From: Luteolibacter sp. SL250
Lineage (GTDB): Bacteria > Verrucomicrobiota > Verrucomicrobiia > Verrucomicrobiales > Akkermansiaceae
Length of the DNA: 64,000 nucleotides
NCBI RefSeq assembly: GCF_026625605.1
Contig: NZ_CP113054.1
Span: forward strand, 1,054,001 to 1,118,000
Reading direction: 5' to 3'
Below the pieces are notes generated by a model that was given only the letters and a program-made list of their open reading frames with translations, was not told the DNA's origin and did no database searches. Each line of letters starts with the position of its first letter. Within the stretch, counting starts at the first letter, position 1. The position numbers and the translations under genes were made by a program. This document shows, piece after piece, positions 58,850 through 64,000 of this stretch.

Positions 58850-59872
58850 TCACGGCAGCAGGAACCGATGCCGTTCCGCATGGGAAATGCCCAGCGCCAG
58901 CAGCGGGTCCGCATCCGCCCCCAGTTCCCGGCCCACGATCTCGTGTTCATGCCGCAGGTTCGTGTGCACCAGATACGGATTGTCCGTGTTGATGCAGTAG
59001 GCGATGCCCTCCTTCGCCAGAGTCCTGACGAAATCACCCACACAGGCGAAGTCCGGCACCACCCGCGTCACGCGGTTCACCGTCGGGCAGAGTTCCAGGC
59101 AGATATCATGTTCCTTGAGGATGGAAATGATCCGTTCCCGCTGTTTTCCCTCCGCTTTCCGCAGCTCGATCCCGTGGCCGATCCGGTCCGGCCGCACCGT
59201 CTCCAGCACGCGCAGCATGCCTTCCGGGCCGGTGCCCTCGCTCTCTCCCACGTGGTAGGTGATCTTCAGCCCGGCGTCGCGCGCCTTCTCCATCATCGCG
59301 GCCACCTCGCTCATCCATGGCTTGCTCAGCTCCAGCGAGCGGGACTCCGGCCCTGCCATGTCGATACCGACCACGCCGTTCGCCCCGTTGAGCGAGCCGC
59401 GGCTTTTCCATTTCACCGCCGCATCGATGATCTGCCAGTTCGCCTCCAGCGGCAGGTCCCGCCCGAGGGACAGGATGATGCCCGTCGCCACCCCGTAGTG
59501 GAGGGAGGCCCGCTCCAGCCCCTGCATGACCGCGAGGATGATGGCGTCCATGGTGTGCAGCCCGTGGCGCATGCGCTTCTGCGGGTTGAAGCGCAACTCC
59601 AGCGACTGCACCCGCGCCCGGCGGTAGGCCTTTGCCACCACCTGGTAGGCGGACACGCTTGCGGCGGAGGGGGAGGACTGGATCTCCTCCGTCACCTGGA
59701 AGTAGCGGCCCAGGAAATCATCGAGCGACTTCACTTCATCCGGCTTCGCCGTCAGGGAAGCGTGGAAGCTGTTGAAATCCACATACTCCGTCCTCAGCCC
59801 GTTGTCGCAGAGGATCTCCCAGAGCACGGAAGACGGAACCGCGCCGCCAAGGTGGATGTGCAGGTCGTGCAT
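58850..59872 (-). CDS. Adenosine deaminase-family (amidohydrolase) protein
   Basis: A protein of 340 residues in the ADA fold. It starts with the metal site MHDLHIHLGGAVPSSVLWEIL. Next are GVVGIDMAGPES, ITYHVGESEGTGPEGMLRVLE (metal His), RIGHGIEL and CPTVNRVTRVV. The final metal region is CINTDNPYL, where ADA proteins usually have STDDP; the first Asp remains and the second is Asn. It is slightly shorter than typical ADA. It may deaminate adenosine or another purine; the substrate is not certain. Confidence 0.82.
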   Translation of the reverse strand: MHDLHIHLGGAVPSSVLWEILCDNGLRTEYVDFNSFHASLTAKPDEVKSLDDFLGRYFQVTEEIQSSPSAASVSAYQVVAKAYRRARVQSLELRFNPQKRMRHGLHTMDAIILAVMQGLERASLHYGVATGIILSLGRDLPLEANWQIIDAAVKWKSRGSLNGANGVVGIDMAGPESRSLELSKPWMSEVAAMMEKARDAGLKITYHVGESEGTGPEGMLRVLETVRPDRIGHGIELRKAEGKQRERIISILKEHDICLELCPTVNRVTRVVPDFACVGDFVRTLAKEGIAYCINTDNPYLVHTNLRHEHEIVGRELGADADPLLALGISHAERHRFLLP

Positions 59873-59995
59873 GCGCCATTGTGCCGGAGCACCCGCCGCT
59901 TGGCAACCCGCATGCCGATCCAGTCATGGCTCCCATTTCAAACCGGGCCGTATTTTGTTGCGTGACTCCCGCGCGTTCCGGGACATCTTGCGCGC

Positions 59996-60790
59996 GTGTC
60001 TGAGACGGATTCCCACCATCGGTTCGGCGGCATTGCCCGGCTTTACGGTCAGGCGGCGCTGGAGCGTTTCCTGAAATCCCGCGTCGCCGTCATCGGCATC
60101 GGCGGGGTGGGGTCGTGGGCGGTCGAGTCGCTGGCGCGTTCGGGCATCGGCCACCTGACCTTGGTGGACTTGGATGAAATCTGTCTGACCAACGTGAACC
60201 GCCAGCTCCACGCGATGGACGGCCAGATCGGCCGTCAGAAGGCGGATGCGATGGCGGACCGCGCAAAGGCGATCCACCCGGACTGCGACGTGCGGATCCT
60301 CCACACCTTTTTCACGGAACGGAATGCCGGGGAGATCCTCGATCTGGGCTTCGACGCTGTGCTCGATGCCATCGACTCCGTGAAGCACAAGGCCCTGCTG
60401 GTGGCGGAGTGCCACCGCCGCGGCATCCCCGTCGTCACCTGTGGCGGGGCGGGCGGCAGGAGGGATCCCACCCGTATCCGCGTCACGGATCTGGCCTACA
60501 GCGGAAAGGACGCTCTGCTCCACCAACTGCGCCGCACCCTGCGGGCGGACCATGCTTTCCCGAAGACGCCCATCAACAGCAAGCCGGACCCGCTGGGCAT
60601 CGACGCCGTCTTTACCGACGAGCCGCCGCTTTTCCCGCAGTACGATGGCTCCGTCTCCTGCGAGCGTCCGGAAGGCACGAACCTGCGCCTGTCCTGTGAG
60701 TCCGGCTACGGCACCGCCACGCACGTGACGGCCAGCTTCGGCCTCATCGCCGCGGGCCGGGTGCTGGAAAAGCTCGCCTCGCAGGCATGA
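59996..60790 (+). CDS. tcdA: tRNA threonylcarbamoyladenosine dehydratase (TcdA)
   Basis: A protein of 264 residues of the E1-like (ThiF/MoeB) family. It begins HHRFGGIARLYGQAALERFLKSRVAVIGIGGVGSWAVESLARSGIGHLTLVDLDEICLTNVNRQ, the TcdA pattern with the ATP/nucleotide loop GIGGVGS and NVNRQ. It includes DAIDSVKHKALLVAEC and GAGGRRDPTRIRVTDL. It should cyclise t6A37 to ct6A in tRNA. It starts at GTG 59996; no better ATG is present. A terminator hairpin follows. Confidence 0.92.
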   Translation: MSETDSHHRFGGIARLYGQAALERFLKSRVAVIGIGGVGSWAVESLARSGIGHLTLVDLDEICLTNVNRQLHAMDGQIGRQKADAMADRAKAIHPDCDVRILHTFFTERNAGEILDLGFDAVLDAIDSVKHKALLVAECHRRGIPVVTCGGAGGRRDPTRIRVTDLAYSGKDALLHQLRRTLRADHAFPKTPINSKPDPLGIDAVFTDEPPLFPQYDGSVSCERPEGTNLRLSCESGYGTATHVTASFGLIAAGRVLEKLASQA

Positions 60791-60793
60791 AAA

Positions 60794-60814
60794 AAGCGGC
60801 CGGATGGGCCGCTT
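60794..60814. terminator. Bidirectional terminator between tcdA and rpmJ
   Basis: Arms AAGCGGCC (60794-60801) and GGCCGCTT (60807-60814) with a 5-base loop. The left flank is A-rich, giving a strong U-tail for the minus-strand rpmJ transcript. The plus-strand tail is short. Confidence 0.8.
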
Positions 60815-60844
60815 CCTTCGAAAATGGTTGGATCCGCGTTCGGA

Positions 60845-61009
60845 TTATTTGACGCCCTTCTTCGAGAGGCGGGTGCCGACAGTCGCGCCTTGGCGGGCCT
60901 TGAACTTCGGGTTGCTCTTGCAGATGACGTAGACCGTCCCTTTGCGTTTCACGACTTGGCAATCAGCGTGACGGCGTTTCGCGGAGGCGAGGGAAGAGAG
61001 AACTTTCAT
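60845..61009 (-). CDS. rpmJ: Ribosomal protein L36, zinc-independent (YkgM-like) type
   Basis: A protein of 54 residues: [20 protein letters not shown], then [20 protein letters not shown] and a short basic tail. It matches the E. coli YkgM type (RHPDCQIVKRKG...VICKSNPRFKA), in which the zinc-ribbon Cys/His set of classic L36 is incomplete: His replaces the first Cys and no fourth ligand is seen. It is a large-subunit ribosomal protein. ATG 61009 begins the family sequence; the longer open frame is not used. A strong terminator lies downstream. Confidence 0.93.
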   Translation of the reverse strand: MKVLSSLASAKRRHADCQVVKRKGTVYVICKSNPKFKARQGATVGTRLSKKGVK

Positions 61010-61061
61010 GGCTGAAAAATGGTTGGGGCTGCCGGTGGCGGGCGCGACCGGGACGCGGAAG

Positions 61062-61688
61062 CTACCGGGCGGGACCGGGATGTAAAGCGATTTCTTGTCC
61101 TTGTCGGAAAATCGCCAGATGGCGGTCCACGGATTTGCCGGGGGCGTCCGGCAGCGGGCGGGACTGGGCGTGCCGCAGGTTCGCGACGAGGCCGGCTCCA
61201 CGGGTCCGCAGCGCGGCGACGAGCAGCTCGTGCTCCCGGTCGAAATACGACGTGCAGACCAGCAGTCCGGAGGGCTTCAGCCTGCCCAGCGCATTGCCCA
61301 GCAGGCGGTCCCACACGGCGGGTTCATGCCAGTAGTTCTGGTGGCGGATGAAGATGAAATCAAAGGCGGGCAACTGCCGCATCCGGTCCGTGGCGGCGGC
61401 GTCCCCGCAACGGAACCCGATCTCACCGTCCGGCAGCGCCCAGCGGGCCGCCGCTTCCGCGATGGCATCCGGACGGAGATCGATTCCCAGGTAGAAGCCG
61501 ATCTGCATCGGCTCCAGTGCCTTGGCCAGCGCGCCGGTTTCGTCCGCCCGGCCACAGGCCAGATTCAGCACGGCGAGCGATCCCGCCGCCTGGAATTCCG
61601 CGGCCCGCAGGCCGTCGCGCAGCAACGCCTCCAGCCGGACGACGTCCTCGTCCGTGCCCGGGTAGCGGAATGGCCTGCGCTGGATCAC
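61062..61688 (-). CDS. SAM-dependent methyltransferase-like protein
   Basis: A protein of about 208 residues starting at GTG 61688. Class I methyltransferase features: motif [18 protein letters not shown], motif [30 protein letters not shown], then [20 protein letters not shown] and [20 protein letters not shown]. The substrate is unknown. The longer open frame upstream is antisense to the kinase gene and is not coding. It diverges from the NahK-like gene across 96 bp. Confidence 0.75.
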   Translation of the reverse strand: MIQRRPFRYPGTDEDVVRLEALLRDGLRAAEFQAAGSLAVLNLACGRADETGALAKALEPMQIGFYLGIDLRPDAIAEAAARWALPDGEIGFRCGDAAATDRMRQLPAFDFIFIRHQNYWHEPAVWDRLLGNALGRLKPSGLLVCTSYFDREHELLVAALRTRGAGLVANLRHAQSRPLPDAPGKSVDRHLAIFRQGQEIALHPGPAR

Positions 61689-61784
61689 GCGCGGAGGTTT
61701 TCCGGAATGCGGCGCTTTGGCAATACCGGGGAACGGTGGGGGAGATGGCCCTCCCGGCGCCCGCCAGTCGGCATCCTTGCAAAA

Positions 61785-62963
61785 ATGCGTCGATTTGGTC
61801 ACAAGTTCCCCGTGCCTCCGACATCGCCGACCCGCCCGATCAATCCGCAAGTCCAGAAGCTGGTGGCGGACATCGGCAACCAATTCGCCGTCCAGGGGGA
61901 ATTCGTCCTCGGTGAGGAGATCGACAGCGGCCACATCAACTCCACCTACCGCGCCAGCTACCGGCTCCCGGACGGCGCGGTGGAGCGCTACATTTTCCAG
62001 GCGATCAACCGCAACGTCTTCAAGGATCCGTATGCGGTGATGACCAACGTAGAGCTGGTCACCCACCACATCAACGGCAAGGTCCTCCGCCGGAAGCATG
62101 ACCTGGGCGGGCAGACGCTCAACCTTTTCCCCGCCCGTGTCGGGGGATTCTGGGTGGAGGACGCGCAGGGGGCGGTGTGGCGCTGCTACAACCACATCGA
62201 GGACTGCGTCACCTACAACATCGTGGAGAACGAGCGGCAGGCCTACCAGGCGGCCCACGCCTTCGGCGCGTTCCAGGATCTGGTCAGCGACCTGGACGCC
62301 TCCGTCATCATCGACACCATCCCGGATTTCCACAACACGCGGAAACGCTACGACCGCCTCGCGGAAATCATCGCCGCGGATCCCTGCGGGCGTCTGGAAA
62401 GCGTCCGGGCGGAGGTGGATTTCATCCAGGCGCGTGAAACCCTCGTGGACATCCTGCTCGATCTCGCCGCTGCCGGGCAGATCCCGCTGCGCGTCACCCA
62501 CAATGACACGAAGATCAACAACGTCATGATCGACGCGCAGACGGATGAAGCCGTCTGCGTCATCGACCTGGACACCGTCATGCCCGGTCTGGCGCTCTAT
62601 GACTTCGGCGATCTCATCCGCACTGCCACCAGCCCAGCGGCGGAGGATGAGCAGGACCTTTCGAAGGTGAAGATGCAGATGCCCATGTTCGAGGCACTGG
62701 TCCGCGGCTATCTGGATACGGCGGGCGGTTTCCTCAATGAAACGGAGGTCCGCTACCTGGCATTCTCCGGGAAACTCATCACGCTGGAAGTCGCCATCCG
62801 TTTCCTGACCGACTACCTGGAAGGAGACGTGTATTTCAAGATCCACCGCCCCGGCCAGAATCTCGACCGCTGCCGCAACCAGATCCAGCTCGTGCGGGAA
62901 ATCGAGGCGCAGGAACCGGCCATGAACGCCTTTGTCGAACTCCAGCGCCGTCAGGCCCGATGA
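61785..62963 (+). CDS. NahK-like sugar 1-kinase (APH fold)
   Basis: A protein of 392 residues in the aminoglycoside phosphotransferase fold. N-lobe: LGEEIDSGHINSTYRASYRLPDG. The family block FQAINRNVFKDPYAVMTNVELVTHHI is characteristic of NahK-type N-acetylhexosamine 1-kinases. The catalytic loop is VTHNDTKINNVMID and the metal site is VIDLDTVMPGLALYDFGD. It probably phosphorylates the anomeric position of a hexosamine to feed nucleotide-sugar formation. The next gene, a glycosyltransferase, overlaps by four bases. ATG 61785 gives the family's N-terminus; the earlier frame is not coding. Confidence 0.88.
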   Translation: MRRFGHKFPVPPTSPTRPINPQVQKLVADIGNQFAVQGEFVLGEEIDSGHINSTYRASYRLPDGAVERYIFQAINRNVFKDPYAVMTNVELVTHHINGKVLRRKHDLGGQTLNLFPARVGGFWVEDAQGAVWRCYNHIEDCVTYNIVENERQAYQAAHAFGAFQDLVSDLDASVIIDTIPDFHNTRKRYDRLAEIIAADPCGRLESVRAEVDFIQARETLVDILLDLAAAGQIPLRVTHNDTKINNVMIDAQTDEAVCVIDLDTVMPGLALYDFGDLIRTATSPAAEDEQDLSKVKMQMPMFEALVRGYLDTAGGFLNETEVRYLAFSGKLITLEVAIRFLTDYLEGDVYFKIHRPGQNLDRCRNQIQLVREIEAQEPAMNAFVELQRRQAR

Positions 62964-64000
62964 AAGTCGCCTATGTGACTCCCTATGCCTCCGGGGATGT
63001 CCACGCCTGGTCCGGCTCGGTTTTCCATGTGCGGGAGGCGCTCGCAAATGCCGGGTGTGACATCCTGCCGGTGGATAGCCTGAATCTCAAGGCGGCGAAG
63101 ATCGAGGGCAAACTGATGTCGCTGGCCTTCAAATACCTCACCGGAAAAACGTTCCTCAGCGACCGCACTCCGGGAATCCTGAGAGCTTGTGCGGAGCAGG
63201 TGGAATTCCGCTGCGAACACATCGGCCCGGATGTCATTTTCAGTCCCGGCTCCATCCCGATCGCCAAGGTGAAGTCCGACAAGCCAATCGTGTTCTGGAC
63301 CGATGCCACCTTTGCCGGGATCAAGGACTACTACCGGGATTTCTCAAACCTCGCCAAGCTGTCGGTCTGGCAGGGGAGTCGTGCGGAACAGCAGGCGCTC
63401 ACCAACTGCTCGCTGGCCATCTACACCTCGGAGTGGGCGGCGAAAAGCGCGGTGGACCACTACGACGTCGATCCCGCCAAGGTGAAGGTGGTACCCTTCG
63501 GGGCGAATGTCTCCGCCGCCCGGGACGAGGCGGTGGTGCGCGGGCTGGTGGCCGCGCGTGATCTGGAGACCTGCGAGCTGCTCTTTGTCGGTGTCGATTG
63601 GGAGCGCAAGGGCGGTCCCATCGCGCTGCGGACGGCGGAGATCCTGAAGTCCCGCGGTCTGGCGGTCCGCCTGCATGTCGTCGGGTGTGAGCCTCCCGGG
63701 GAACTGCCGGATTTCGTCGTTCGGCATGGATTCATCTCGAAGAAATTCCCGGCCGGCGCGGCCCGGCTGGCGAAGCTGTTTTCGGACGCGCATTTCCTCA
63801 TCGTGCCATCGCGGGCGGAGTGCTTCGGCCTGGTCTTCGCGGAGGCGGGATCGTTCGGCCTGCCATCGCTCGCGGCCATCACCGGAGGGGTGCCCTCCGT
63901 CGTCACCTCCGGGAAAAACGGCATGCTGTTCCCGTTGGAGGATGAGGGGGAGGGATACGCGGATTTCATCCAGGCACAGATGGCGGACCCGGCTGCCTAC
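62960..64000 (+). CDS. GT4-family glycosyltransferase, truncated by the window end
   Basis: The frame starts at ATG 62960, overlapping the kinase stop as ATGA, and is open to the last base. I translate MKVAYVTPYASGDVHAWSGS, then IGPDVIFSPGSIPIAK, KPIVFWTDATFAGI, LFVGVDWERKGGPIALRTAE and FLIVPSRAECFGLVFAEAGS. This is the GT-B family 4 pattern, with the nucleotide-sugar Glu motif at the end. The nucleotide-sugar donor may come from the NahK-like kinase pathway. The C-terminus is outside the window. Confidence 0.87.
   Translation, partial: MKVAYVTPYASGDVHAWSGSVFHVREALANAGCDILPVDSLNLKAAKIEGKLMSLAFKYLTGKTFLSDRTPGILRACAEQVEFRCEHIGPDVIFSPGSIPIAKVKSDKPIVFWTDATFAGIKDYYRDFSNLAKLSVWQGSRAEQQALTNCSLAIYTSEWAAKSAVDHYDVDPAKVKVVPFGANVSAARDEAVVRGLVAARDLETCELLFVGVDWERKGGPIALRTAEILKSRGLAVRLHVVGCEPPGELPDFVVRHGFISKKFPAGAARLAKLFSDAHFLIVPSRAECFGLVFAEAGSFGLPSLAAITGGVPSVVTSGKNGMLFPLEDEGEGYADFIQAQMADPAAY

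Noticed and set aside
61095-61784. Upstream extension of the NahK-like kinase frame
   Set aside because: It is antisense to the methyltransferase gene; the kinase N-lobe begins after 61785.
61689-63047. Upstream extension of the methyltransferase frame on the minus strand
   Set aside because: It is antisense to the kinase gene, whose catalytic motifs are intact.
1-64000. Genomic island or prophage
   Set aside because: No integrase, transposase, tRNA-associated repeat or phage structural gene is seen, and codon style looks uniform by eye.

Overview
The window is GC-rich, densely coded chromosomal DNA, most likely from a member of the Verrucomicrobiota (Luteolibacter/Verrucomicrobiaceae-like). 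The reasons are two cytochrome-type DUF1592/DUF1588 proteins each paired with a Tat-exported DUF1552 protein, PEP-CTERM surface proteins, a Tat-exported Gfo/Idh/MocA oxidoreductase, secreted SGNH hydrolases and sialidase/beta-helix proteins, a eukaryotic-type glycogen branching enzyme, and a HemQ-type haem pathway enzyme. I see no tRNA, rRNA, CRISPR array, prophage or transposase gene. The lineage is inferred from gene families, not from a marker search.

Layout. 1-8.9 kb is core: branching enzyme, an SSS symporter, a possible origin-like spacer, dnaA, dnaN, a small membrane protein, a HupE/UreJ-type exporter and ruvA. 9-16 kb is an export block: two PEP-CTERM proteins flank a DUF1592-DUF1552 pair, followed by a Tat-exported oxidoreductase. 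16.1-24.4 kb is a co-directional, tightly spaced catabolic cluster: BASS-family symporter, APH-fold kinase, HpcH/HpaI aldolase, large two-domain sialidase-like protein, secreted beta-helix protein, and a regulator with an FCD ligand domain fused to an AraC-type DNA-binding domain. 24.4-28.2 kb holds the second DUF1592-DUF1552 pair, on the minus strand. 28.3-39.8 kb has a mini-metallopeptidase, an SPFH protein with an excisionase-like tail plus a zinc-ribbon membrane protein, PBP1A, an active HtrA-like protease followed by an apparently inactive rearranged relative, HemQ, ferredoxin, a DUF721/DciA-like protein, a HAD-Nudix fusion and FolB. 39.8-42.5 kb is a run of small anchored proteins of unknown function, one frameshifted. 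42.6-53.2 kb has a glycosyltransferase-metallophosphatase fusion, a CreD-like pair, hydrolases and a CorA-type transporter. 53.2-53.6 kb is a non-coding tandem duplication described below. 53.6-64 kb has an MhqO/MhqD-like quinone-detoxification operon, more hydrolases, a long inverted repeat, TcdA, a zinc-independent-type L36, a methyltransferase, a NahK-like kinase and a truncated glycosyltransferase.

The most unusual signal is the non-coding tandem pair at 53235-53605. A conserved leader of about 76 bp is duplicated with a 189 bp period. Each copy is followed by four tracts of 5-7 cytosines, and the last tract sits in a nine-base apical loop of a terminator-like hairpin. The stems of the two hairpins differ almost completely in sequence, yet both still pair. 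This looks like twin small RNAs with C-rich seed loops able to pair with G-rich ribosome binding sites. Other notable items are the FCD-AraC fusion regulator, the pseudoprotease with a PDZ domain inserted in its protease fold, the GT4-phosphatase fusion and the SPFH-HTH protein.
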